A DNA stretch of 5,630 nucleotides from Polaromonas sp. (GTDB lineage: Bacteria; Pseudomonadota; Gammaproteobacteria; Burkholderiales; Burkholderiaceae_C), in NCBI GenBank assembly GCA_013205645.1, contig JABMMH010000143.1, positions 1 through 5,630 of the forward strand. Reading direction: 5' to 3'. The notes under the pieces are model-generated. The model searched no databases. It worked only from the letters and a program-made list of their open reading frames with translations, and was not told the origin of the DNA. The position numbers and the translations under genes were made by a program. Shown here one piece after another: positions 1 through 5,630 of the stretch. Positions within the stretch are counted from its first letter, which is position 1. Each line of letters starts with the position of its first letter.

Positions 1-353
1 ATGCCCTTGACCTTTTTGCCGTACATGATCTTGTTCTTGACGACGCCAAACATGTGGCACATTTTTTCTTCGGTGTCGGCGATCAGCTCGAACGGCAGCT
101 CTAACTTGGCCTTGAACTCGTCGTGCGACTTCATGTTGTCGCGGGAGACGCCGAAAACCGTGGCGCCGGCTTTGACGAAGTCTTTGTACTTGTCACGAAA
201 CTGCATAGCTTCCGTGGTGCAACCCGGGGTATTGTCCTTGGGGTAAAAATACAGAACGACGACTTTGCCCAAATGGGTTTGGTTGGAAACTTTGAGACCG
301 CCCGTGGCGACTGCATCAAATTCGGGGAGAAGTTTATTAACGACGACTGCCAT
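1..353 (-). CDS. bcp: Thioredoxin-dependent peroxiredoxin, BCP/PrxQ family (partial, C-terminus missing)
   Basis: Reduces hydrogen peroxide and organic hydroperoxides in the cytoplasm, normally recycled by thioredoxin. 117 codons are visible; family members are about 155 residues, so roughly the last quarter lies beyond the left edge. The core is clear: a YFYPKD strand at 35-40, then the active-site motif TPGCT with peroxidatic Cys45, Thr42 and Pro43 in place, Arg/Asp at 53-54, and a FGVSRD strand at 67-72. E. coli Bcp has its resolving cysteine five residues after the peroxidatic one; here that position is Met50, so this enzyme is 1-Cys or uses another thiol. Cys99 is the only other cysteine visible. 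The start is ATG at 353-351: the upstream frame reaches a stop (398-396) with no ATG, GTG or TTG between. The ribosome site is weak (CAGGG about ten bases upstream). The family call is very secure; the symbol follows E. coli usage. Confidence 0.93.
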   Translation of the reverse strand, partial: MAVVVNKLLPEFDAVATGGLKVSNQTHLGKVVVLYFYPKDNTPGCTTEAMQFRDKYKDFVKAGATVFGVSRDNMKSHDEFKAKLELPFELIADTEEKMCHMFGVVKNKIMYGKKVKG

Positions 354-412
354 ACTGCGTAGACCCTGACAAAAGTTGAGATTGGCCGTTGACCTTTAGC
401 TGCAAAAGAGGC

Positions 413-418
413 TGTCAA
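413..418 (-). promoter_or_regulatory. Perfect -35-like hexamer upstream of the peroxiredoxin gene
   Basis: Read leftward, positions 418 to 413 give TTGACA, an exact sigma-70 -35 consensus, 60 bases before the peroxiredoxin ATG. The best nearby -10-like hexamer is TAAAGG (398-393), but the spacer is only 14 bases and the match is poor, so this may be a chance hexamer or a promoter that needs an activator. Confidence 0.2.
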
Positions 419-451
419 GCTCAGTGTTGCGCCTCATGCAACCCGATATTT

Positions 452-466
452 TACTCTTAAAGAGTA
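452..466. repeat. Perfect 15-base palindrome between the two leftward genes
   Basis: Arms TACTCTT (452-458) and AAGAGTA (460-466) are exact reverse complements around a single centre base at 459. It starts 17 bases past the stop codon of the Mth938-domain gene and lies about 100 bases upstream of the peroxiredoxin start. A -10-like TAAAAT (453-448, leftward) overlaps its edge but has no good -35 partner. It could be an operator for the peroxiredoxin or a weak stem at the end of the upstream transcript. No T-run of terminator quality follows on either strand. The one-base centre suits a protein-binding dyad better than an RNA hairpin. The geometry is certain; the function is a guess. Confidence 0.4.
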
Positions 467-482
467 TTTGCGCGGCCGCTCA

Positions 483-872
483 TCAGTTGACGGGCTCAAT
501 CAGCAACGCCACCATGACGTGACGACCTTCGCCAGCGAGGATGTTGTAGGTTCGGCAAGCGGCCAAGGTGTCCATGGTTTCCATGCCGATGCGCTGCGCC
601 ATCAGATGGCGCAAAAAAGCGGGTGGCGGAAAGCGCAGACGCGCGCCGCTGCCAAAAATGACCAGTTCAGGGCGCAAACCAGCCAGTTGGTCGAAGTGTT
701 CAGGGGTGAGGTCTTCAAATCGGCTGCAGTGCCAGTCAATCAACTCCCCGCTGGAGCCGATGATGACGCTGCGTTCAATTTTTTCGGCTGCGCCGTTTCT
801 GGCCAGTCCGACCCAGCCAGGCCCATAGCCAAGGATGGACTGGACGTCAAGGCGGTCAGGCTGGAGTTTCAT
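483..872 (-). CDS. Mth938-like (DUF498/NDUFAF3-related) domain protein
   Basis: Small soluble protein of 129 residues, typical full length for bacterial members. The exact biochemical role is not settled; the eukaryotic relative NDUFAF3 helps assemble respiratory complex I, and that role cannot be assumed here. Family features visible are an N-terminal strand with GYGPGW (15-20), an IIGSSGELIDW segment (37-47), the signature VIFGSGARLRFPPP (71-84), and the C-terminal ACRTYNILAGEGR segment (105-117) that closes the fold. No signal peptide or membrane segment is seen. The start is ATG at 872-870, with no strong Shine-Dalgarno upstream. It is transcribed away from alaA, from the shared region at 873-1068, and is followed after 129 bases by the peroxiredoxin on the same strand. 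A long rightward open frame over the same bases (468-986) is its antisense shadow. The family call is strong; the function is unknown. Confidence 0.9.
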   Translation of the reverse strand: MKLQPDRLDVQSILGYGPGWVGLARNGAAEKIERSVIIGSSGELIDWHCSRFEDLTPEHFDQLAGLRPELVIFGSGARLRFPPPAFLRHLMAQRIGMETMDTLAACRTYNILAGEGRHVMVALLIEPVN

Positions 873-921
873 GGGGTTTTCTGGCGTTTGGGGGTGAGAT
901 TGGGAGAAGGAAACGGCGATT

Positions 922-942
922 CGTCAGCATGCCATGTTGACG
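922..942. promoter_or_regulatory. 21-base inverted repeat, candidate operator in the divergent region
   Basis: Left arm CGTCAGCATG (922-931), centre C at 932, right arm CATGTTGACG (933-942). Nine of the ten symmetric pairs are exact; the exception is G927 against T937. The right half contains TTGACG, the best -35 candidate for alaA, so a bound dimer would cover that promoter. The repeat lies 50-70 bases upstream of the leftward gene's start and could act on both directions. The half-sites CGTCA and TGACG are 11 bases apart, about one helical turn, as for a dimeric helix-turn-helix regulator. I cannot name the regulator. Confidence 0.5.
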
Positions 943-966
943 CTTTGCCCGCGCCTGAAGTGTTAT
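937..966 (+). promoter_or_regulatory. Candidate sigma-70 promoter for alaA-hom-thrC
   Basis: TTGACG (937-942, five of six consensus bases) is followed after 18 bases by TGTTAT (961-966, four of six). Transcription would start near 973 and give a leader of about 96 bases before the alaA ATG. The -35 box forms the right arm tip of the 21-base inverted repeat. The -10 is only moderate. This is the best rightward candidate seen in the divergent region; no equally good leftward pair was found for the Mth938-domain gene. Confidence 0.4.
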
Positions 967-1000
967 TTTATGTGGTCAAATTATGAATTCGGCTTGATTC

Positions 1001-1033
1001 TGTTGGTTGCAGACGTTTGTGGTGCAGCCAACA
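1001..1033 (+). promoter_or_regulatory. Stable hairpin in the alaA leader
   Basis: TGTTGGTTGCA (1001-1011) pairs with TGCAGCCAACA (1023-1033): 11 pairs, ten Watson-Crick and one G-U (1007 with 1027), closing an 11-base loop. No T-run follows, so it is not an intrinsic terminator by itself. A second, weaker stem, GCTCAG (1036-1041) with TTGAGC (1050-1055), lies between it and the alaA start; five T residues at 1063-1067 come eight bases after that stem. The arrangement could be an attenuator-like leader or a protein-binding dyad. Confidence 0.4.
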
Positions 1034-1068
1034 AGGCTCAGGCCAAGACTTGAGCGAAAGAATTTTTC

Positions 1069-2349
1069 ATGCAAAGCCAACCCAAGCAAGCCAAACCCAT
1101 CACCAAATCAGCCAAGCTGGCGAACGTCTGTTATGACATCCGTGGTCCGGTGATGGAAGCGGCGCGCCAAATGGAGGAAGAGGGTCAAAAGATCATCAAG
1201 CTCAACATTGGCAATCTGGCGGTGTTTGGTTTTGACGCCCCTGAAGAAATTCAGCAGGACATGATCCGCAACCTGCCCAACTCGGCCGCGTACTCTGACT
1301 CCAAAGGCATTTTTGGTGCGCGCAAGGCCGTCATGCACGAGACGCAAAAGCAAGGCATCAAGGGCGTCACGCTGGACGATATTTACCTTGGCAATGGCGC
1401 CAGTGAGTTGATCGTCATGGCGACCAATGCGCTGCTGAATGATGGCGATGAGTTGCTGTTGCCGGCCCCCGATTACCCGCTGTGGACGGCTGCGGTGAGC
1501 TTATCTGGCGGCACGCCGGTGCATTACCTGTGCGACGAGGCCAACGGTTGGATGCCTGACTTGGCCGATATCAAACGCAAGATCACGCCCAACACCAAGG
1601 GCATTGTGGTGATCAACCCGAACAACCCGACCGGTGCGCTTTACTCCGATGATTTGCTGCGCGAGATCATCAAGCTGGCGCGTCTGCACGACCTGGTGAT
1701 TTTTGCCGATGAGGTCTATGACAAAGTGCTTTACGACGATCGCAAGCACACCGCCATCGCCAGCCTGTCAGACGACATCCTGACGCTGACTTTTAACTCA
1801 CTGTCCAAAAGTTACCGGTCTTGCGGCTACCGCGCCGGCTGGTTGGTGGTGTCTGGCGACAAAAAACGTGCGCGCGACTACATCGAAGGCCTGAACATGC
1901 TGTCGAGCATGCGCCTGTGTGCCAACGTGCCAGGCCAGTGGGCGATTCAAACCGCGCTGGGCGGGTACCAAAGCATCAACGACTTGGTGGGCGAGGGCGG
2001 CCGTTTGCGTCGGCAACGCGACATCGCGTTTGAGCTGATCACGGCCATTCCGGGCGTGACCTGCGTCAAACCGAGTGCGGCCCTGTACATGTTTCCTCGG
2101 CTTGATCCGACCCTGTACCCGATTGCCAATGACCAAGAATTCATTTTTGAAATGCTGCAAGAAACCAAGGTCTTGCTGGTGCAAGGCACCGGTTTCAACT
2201 GGCCATCACCAGACCATTTCCGCATTGTTTTTTTGCCGCATGAAGCTGACCTGCGCGAAGCCATTGGCCGCGTCGCTAAATTCTTGGAAGGCTATCGCAA
2301 CCGCAGTGTTGTGGTACCCGCTTTGAAGGCTGTTAAAGCCGCGGCATAA
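1069..2349 (+). CDS. alaA: Pyridoxal-phosphate aminotransferase, AlaA-type (glutamate-pyruvate transaminase)
   Basis: Cytoplasmic fold-type I class I/II aminotransferase that moves the amino group of glutamate to pyruvate to give alanine. Its 426 residues match what I recall of E. coli AlaA (YfbQ, about 405) along nearly the full length, including NVCYDIRGP (19-27), PAPDYPLW (132-139), RLCANVP (282-288) and FNWPSPDHFRIV (376-387). Expected cofactor residues are present: Asn186 in NPNNPTG, Asp214 and Tyr217 in ADEVY, Lys247 in SLSKSYR as the Schiff-base lysine, and Arg385 for the substrate carboxylate. The N-terminus is about seven residues longer and the C-terminus about fourteen longer than E. 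coli (Ala/Lys/Val-rich tail). The substrate-loop motif reads GNLAVF (48-53) where I recall GNPAPF in E. coli. The start is fixed: an in-frame TGA at 1051 precedes the ATG with no other start between. A purine-rich GAGCGAAAGAA stands upstream. It heads a cluster with hom 26 bases downstream. The alternative is another transaminase of this subfamily with broader substrates. Confidence 0.9.
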   Translation: MQSQPKQAKPITKSAKLANVCYDIRGPVMEAARQMEEEGQKIIKLNIGNLAVFGFDAPEEIQQDMIRNLPNSAAYSDSKGIFGARKAVMHETQKQGIKGVTLDDIYLGNGASELIVMATNALLNDGDELLLPAPDYPLWTAAVSLSGGTPVHYLCDEANGWMPDLADIKRKITPNTKGIVVINPNNPTGALYSDDLLREIIKLARLHDLVIFADEVYDKVLYDDRKHTAIASLSDDILTLTFNSLSKSYRSCGYRAGWLVVSGDKKRARDYIEGLNMLSSMRLCANVPGQWAIQTALGGYQSINDLVGEGGRLRRQRDIAFELITAIPGVTCVKPSAALYMFPRLDPTLYPIANDQEFIFEMLQETKVLLVQGTGFNWPSPDHFRIVFLPHEADLREAIGRVAKFLEGYRNRSVVVPALKAVKAAA

Positions 2350-2375
2350 ATCTCTTTTACTTTACTGAATTAAGC

Positions 2376-3713
2376 ATGAAATCTAGCAATCTGAAGCCTA
2401 TCAAAGTTGGCCTCCTGGGTATTGGAACTGTCGGCAGCGGTGTTTTTAACGTGTTGCAACGCAACCAAGAAGAAATTTTGCGGCGCGCAGGCCGTGGCAT
2501 TGACATCGCCATGGTGGCAGACCTGGACACGGCGCGCGCGCAAGCGGTGGTCGGCCCCAACGTGCAAGTGGTGAATGACGCGCGGGCGGTCATTGCCAAC
2601 CCTGAGATTGACATCGTCATCGAGCTGATCGGTGGCTACGGCATTGCAAAGCAGTTGGTGCTGGAAGCGATTGAAGCCGGCAAACACGTGGTGACGGCCA
2701 ACAAGGCCTTGATCGCTGTGCACGGCACGGAGATTTTTGCCGCCGCGCACCGCAAGGGCGTGATGGTAGCGTTTGAAGCGGCGGTGGCTGGCGGCATCCC
2801 GATCATCAAGGCGCTGCGCGAAGGCTTGACCGCCAACCGCATCGAGTGGATCGCCGGCATCATCAATGGCACGACCAATTTCATCTTGAGCGAAATGCGC
2901 GACAAAGGCTTGGACTTTGATGTCGCCCTCAAGGACGCGCAGCGGCTTGGCTATGCCGAAGCCGACCCAACCTTTGACATCGAAGGCGTCGACGCCGGCC
3001 ACAAGGTCACCATCATGTCGGCCATCGCTTTCGGCATTCCGGTGCAGTTTGACAAGGCTTATGTCGAGGGCATCACTCAGCTGAACGCACAAGACATTAA
3101 ATACGCAGAGCAACTGGGTTACCGCATCAAGCTCTTGGGCATCACCAAGCGTGTGGCCAATGGTGTTGAGTTGCGCGTGCACCCGAGCTTGGTGCCGGCC
3201 AAGCGTTTGATCGCCAATGTCGAGGGCGCGATGAACGCCGTGATGGTGCAAGCCGATGCCTTGGGCACCACGCTGTATTACGGCAAGGGCGCCGGCAGTG
3301 AGCCGACAGCCAGCGCCGTGATCGCAGACCTGGTCGACATCACGCGCTTGCACAGTGCCGAAGCCGCTCAGCGCGTGCCGTATTTGGCCTTCCAGCCAGA
3401 CGCCATGAGTGACGCGCCGATCTTGCCAATGAGCGAAGTCGTGACCAGTTACTACCTGCGCCTCAAAGTGGCAGACCAAGCCGGTGTGCTGGCGCGCGTG
3501 ACTGGCTTGTTGGCCGAGGCTGGCATCAGCATTGACGCCATGCTGCAGCGCGAAGCCGATGAGGTTGGTGGGGCAGGTTCAACGCAGACAGATTTGATCA
3601 TCCTCACGCACGACTGTGTCGAAGCCAAGATGAACGCGGCCATCGCGCAGATGCAACTTTTGCCGACCGTGCTGGCGCCAATCACCCGCATCCGAAAAGA
3701 GGAACTGGCCTGA
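2376..3713 (+). CDS. hom: Homoserine dehydrogenase with C-terminal ACT domain
   Basis: NAD(P)H-dependent reduction of L-aspartate 4-semialdehyde to L-homoserine, the branch step toward threonine and methionine. At 445 residues it is the usual monofunctional type, with no aspartokinase fused. Order of parts: Rossmann domain with GIGTVG (15-20) and TANK (107-110); catalytic domain with GIINGTTNFIL (161-171), Glu195 in YAEADP, and Asp206 and Lys210 in DAGHK, spaced as in characterised homoserine dehydrogenases; then an ACT domain (about 357-440) beginning YYLRLKVADQAGVLA, the likely site of threonine feedback. The ATG at 2376 places the GxGxxG motif at the expected distance; its ribosome site is weak (GAATTAAG), which suggests reliance on translation from alaA 26 bases upstream. 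The stop overlaps the thrC start. A 369-codon leftward frame over this gene is an antisense shadow. Identification is very secure. Confidence 0.97.
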   Translation: MKSSNLKPIKVGLLGIGTVGSGVFNVLQRNQEEILRRAGRGIDIAMVADLDTARAQAVVGPNVQVVNDARAVIANPEIDIVIELIGGYGIAKQLVLEAIEAGKHVVTANKALIAVHGTEIFAAAHRKGVMVAFEAAVAGGIPIIKALREGLTANRIEWIAGIINGTTNFILSEMRDKGLDFDVALKDAQRLGYAEADPTFDIEGVDAGHKVTIMSAIAFGIPVQFDKAYVEGITQLNAQDIKYAEQLGYRIKLLGITKRVANGVELRVHPSLVPAKRLIANVEGAMNAVMVQADALGTTLYYGKGAGSEPTASAVIADLVDITRLHSAEAAQRVPYLAFQPDAMSDAPILPMSEVVTSYYLRLKVADQAGVLARVTGLLAEAGISIDAMLQREADEVGGAGSTQTDLIILTHDCVEAKMNAAIAQMQLLPTVLAPITRIRKEELA

Positions 3714-3715
3714 TG
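3697..3715 (+). promoter_or_regulatory. thrC ribosome binding site and hom/thrC stop-start overlap
   Basis: AGAGGAA inside the last codons of hom stands about ten bases before the thrC ATG. The hom TGA and the thrC ATG share one base (TGATG, 3711-3715). This strong site plus overlap fixes the thrC start and indicates translational coupling, which would keep the two threonine enzymes in proportion. Confidence 0.75.
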
Positions 3716-5167
3716 CGTTACCTCTCCACGCGCGGTCATGCCGACCGCAAACAATTTTGCGAAATTTTGCTCGAAGGATTGGCACCTGACGGTGGCTTGT
3801 ACCTGCCCGAGCACTACCCGGTGGTTGACGCCGCCAAACTGTCGGCTTGGCGCGAGGTCTACCTGAAGCAAGGTTACGCCGACTTGGCTTTTGAAATTCT
3901 CTCGCTCTACATCGACGATATTCCCGCCGATGATCTGCGGGCGCTGTGCCGCAAGACCTATACCGCCGCAGTTTTCGGTAGCCCGGAAATTGTGCCGTTG
4001 AAAAAGCTTGAAGATGCTGCAACGGATGCATCTCAAGCCGGTTTTTATCTGCAAGCCTTGTCGAATGGCCCGACGCTGGCCTTCAAAGACATGGCCATGC
4101 AGCTGCTCGGCAATTTGTTTGAATACGAGCTGGCCCGCCGCAACGAAGAACTCAATATTTTGGGCGCGACCAGTGGCGATACCGGCAGCGCAGCTGAATA
4201 CGCCATGCGCGGCAAAAAAGGCGTGCGTGTTTTCATGACCTCGCCGAACGGCCGCATGAGCCCGTTTCAGCAAGCGCAAATGTTCAGCCTGCTGGACGAG
4301 AACATCCACAACATCGCGATCGATGGTGTCTTCGATGACTGCCAAGACATCGTCAAGGCGGTCTCTAACGACTTGGCTTTCAAACGCCAATACAAGATCG
4401 GCACCGTCAACTCAATCAATTGGGCGCGGCTGTTGGCGCAGGTGGTTTATTACTTCGCTGGCTATTTCCAATTGCCAGAATCGGCCACGGGCGGCAAAGC
4501 CAGTTTCACTGTTCCGTCGGGCAACTTCGGCAATGTGTGTGCTGGCCATGTGGCCCGCATGATGGGCTTGCCGGTGCACCATTTGGTGGTCGCCACCAAC
4601 GAGAACGATGTGCTGGACGAGTTTTTCCGCACCGGGGTTTACCGTGTGCGCGCAGGTGCAGACACGCACGAAACCTCCAGCCCGTCGATGGACATTTCCA
4701 AGGCCTCGAACTTTGAGCGCTTTGTTTTTGACTTGTTGGGCCGTGATGCGGCGCAAACGGCAGACTTGTTCAGTCGCCAACTCAGCGAGCAAGGCTTTTT
4801 TGATTTGAGCGCTCACCCGGCTTTTCAGCAAGCGGCCACGCGCTACGGTTTTGTCAGCGGCAAGAGCACGCACGCAGACCGCCTGCACACTATTCGCGAG
4901 ACCGATCAGCGCTTTGGCACCGTCGTCGACACGCACACCGCCGACGGCGTCAAAGTGGCACGCGAACATCTCACGCCCGGCGTGCCGATGCTGGTGCTGG
5001 AGACTGCCTTGCCGATTAAATTTGCCGCGACGATTGAAGAGGCACTGGGTCGGCCGCCAGAGCGTCCGCCCGGTTTCGACGGCATCGAAGCCTTGCCCAA
5101 GCGCGTCAAACTGATGGCCGCAGATGTGGCCTTGATCAAGGCTTACGTGGCTGAACATGCGCACTGA
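3713..5167 (+). CDS. thrC: Threonine synthase
   Basis: PLP enzyme of fold type II that converts O-phospho-L-homoserine and water to L-threonine and phosphate in the cytoplasm. Its 484 residues place it in the long threonine synthase class, close in length to fungal and many proteobacterial forms. An N-terminal segment reads YLSTRG (3-8) then GLAPDGGLYLPE (22-33), typical of this class. PLP lysine is Lys125 in PTLAFKDMA (120-128). The GATSGDTGSAA loop (151-161) and PSGNFGNV (268-275) bind cofactor and substrate phosphate; SPSMDIS (323-329) is another class signature. The C-terminal region is complete and ends in HAH. It starts by a one-base overlap with hom behind a good Shine-Dalgarno, so co-translation is likely. 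Homoserine kinase, needed between Hom and ThrC, is not in the window. Long leftward frames over this gene (3452-4390, 4412-5365) have no recognisable domains and are shadows. Identification is very secure. Confidence 0.97.
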   Translation: MRYLSTRGHADRKQFCEILLEGLAPDGGLYLPEHYPVVDAAKLSAWREVYLKQGYADLAFEILSLYIDDIPADDLRALCRKTYTAAVFGSPEIVPLKKLEDAATDASQAGFYLQALSNGPTLAFKDMAMQLLGNLFEYELARRNEELNILGATSGDTGSAAEYAMRGKKGVRVFMTSPNGRMSPFQQAQMFSLLDENIHNIAIDGVFDDCQDIVKAVSNDLAFKRQYKIGTVNSINWARLLAQVVYYFAGYFQLPESATGGKASFTVPSGNFGNVCAGHVARMMGLPVHHLVVATNENDVLDEFFRTGVYRVRAGADTHETSSPSMDISKASNFERFVFDLLGRDAAQTADLFSRQLSEQGFFDLSAHPAFQQAATRYGFVSGKSTHADRLHTIRETDQRFGTVVDTHTADGVKVAREHLTPGVPMLVLETALPIKFAATIEEALGRPPERPPGFDGIEALPKRVKLMAADVALIKAYVAEHAH

Positions 5168-5203
5168 ATTGAGCCCGACCCAACACTCTCTTGGGGGCCG
5201 AGT

Positions 5204-5630
5204 ATGAAAGTGGTTGGCTTCGCCGGTTACTCCGGCTCGGGCAAAACGACGCTTGTTGAGCAGGTGATTCCGGCGCTGAAAATGCGCGGCCTGCGGGTCT
5301 CTATCGTCAAACACGCGCACCACAACTTCGATATCGACAAGCCGGGCAAAGACACTTGGCGGCACCGTGAGGCCGGTGCCTTTGAAGTGGTCGCTGCATC
5401 CAACACGCGCTTAGCGCTGATGCGTGAGTTTGAGCAACCGGCCGAGCTCAAGGTGCACCATCTGATCGCCGAGCTGTACACCGGTGTCGACTGGGTGTTG
5501 GTCGAAGGTTTCAAAAGCAGTGACTTGCTGAAGATTGAAGTTTGGCGTGCCCCAACGGCCGACTACGCGCCCTTGCCGGTGCGTTATCCCGATGATGCTT
5601 TTATCGTGGCCATCGCCACCGATGCACCGC
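5204..5630 (+). CDS. mobB: Molybdopterin-guanine dinucleotide biosynthesis protein MobB (partial, C-terminus missing)
   Basis: P-loop GTP-binding accessory protein that assists attachment of GMP to molybdopterin during Mo-bis-MGD cofactor synthesis. 142 codons plus one base are visible; E. coli MobB is about 175 residues, so a short C-terminal part lies beyond the right edge. Walker A is GYSGSGKT (8-15) with Lys14 and Thr15-Thr16. The family stretch VKHAHHNFDIDKPGKDTWRH follows (35-54), then REAGA (55-59), and DWVLVEGFK (96-104) is the Walker B-like strand with Glu101. The start is ATG at 5204: the same frame holds the thrC stop 36 bases upstream, with no other start codon between. The upstream GGGGGCCGAG is only a loose ribosome site. 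It follows thrC without a clear terminator, so it is probably read from the same transcript, and other cofactor genes such as moeA may follow to the right (inference). Confidence 0.93.
   Translation, partial: MKVVGFAGYSGSGKTTLVEQVIPALKMRGLRVSIVKHAHHNFDIDKPGKDTWRHREAGAFEVVAASNTRLALMREFEQPAELKVHHLIAELYTGVDWVLVEGFKSSDLLKIEVWRAPTADYAPLPVRYPDDAFIVAIATDAP

Noticed and set aside
426..442. GTTGC/GCAAC stem as a terminator for the Mth938-domain gene
   Set aside because: Only five pairs with a seven-base loop, and no T-run follows on the transcribed strand.
472..479. GCGGCCGC octamer palindrome
   Set aside because: A common GC-rich self-complementary word (also a restriction site); nothing suggests a function.
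965..985. Leftward -10-like hexamers (CATAAT at 985-980, TAAAAT at 970-965) for the Mth938-domain gene
   Set aside because: Both lack a recognisable -35 at 16-18 bases, so no leftward promoter can be placed with confidence.
468..986. 172-codon rightward open frame over the Mth938-domain gene
   Set aside because: The opposite strand encodes a protein with clear family signatures; this frame has none and would read through the divergent control region.
2350..2375. AT-rich gap between alaA and hom as a separate hom promoter
   Set aside because: Only 26 bases, and no -35/-10 pair could be identified with reasonable spacing.
2370..3479. 369-codon leftward open frame opposite hom
   Set aside because: It lies wholly over a clear homoserine dehydrogenase. 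Its translation is rich in His, Gln, Val and Arg with no recognisable domain, as expected for the antisense of a GC-rich gene.
3452..4390. 312-codon leftward open frame opposite the end of hom and the start of thrC
   Set aside because: It crosses two well-supported genes, has no known motifs, and its length is explained by codon bias on the other strand.
4412..5365. 317-codon leftward open frame opposite thrC and mobB
   Set aside because: It is the antisense of thrC and the mobB P-loop region, with no domain seen.

Overview
The window looks like ordinary chromosomal DNA of a betaproteobacterium, most likely order Burkholderiales and probably Comamonadaceae (Rhodoferax, Polaromonas or Limnohabitans type). 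This is inferred from moderately GC-rich codon use, the protein sequences and the gene order alaA-hom-thrC-mobB. It was judged by reading alone; no database search was run. No mobile elements, RNA genes, CRISPR arrays or signs of recent transfer are visible.

Layout: two genes run leftward and four run rightward, from a divergent control region at about 873-1068. Leftward, nearest the divide, is a small Mth938/DUF498-domain protein (483-872). A 129-base gap follows, then a BCP/PrxQ-type peroxiredoxin cut off by the left edge (353 to 1). Rightward is a tight cluster: a glutamate-pyruvate type aminotransferase like AlaA (1069-2349), homoserine dehydrogenase hom (2376-3713), threonine synthase thrC (3713-5167, overlapping hom by one base) and the start of mobB (from 5204), which runs off the right edge.

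Function: Hom reduces aspartate semialdehyde to homoserine. ThrC converts O-phosphohomoserine to threonine. The homoserine kinase that links them is not in the window. The aminotransferase makes alanine from pyruvate and glutamate, so the cluster joins two branches of amino-acid synthesis. MobB belongs to molybdenum-cofactor synthesis and probably opens a molybdopterin gene block further right. Gaps of 26, -1 and 36 bases with no convincing terminator suggest one transcript from alaA through mobB.

The parts that deserve a second look are the non-coding ones: (i) a near-perfect 21-base inverted repeat (922-942) over the likely -35 box of the alaA promoter; (ii) an 11-bp hairpin (1001-1033) in the alaA leader; (iii) a 27-codon open frame through that leader that is in frame with alaA; (iv) a perfect 15-base palindrome (452-466) between the two leftward genes. 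All gene products look like intact members of known families, and I see no evidence of a wholly new system here.
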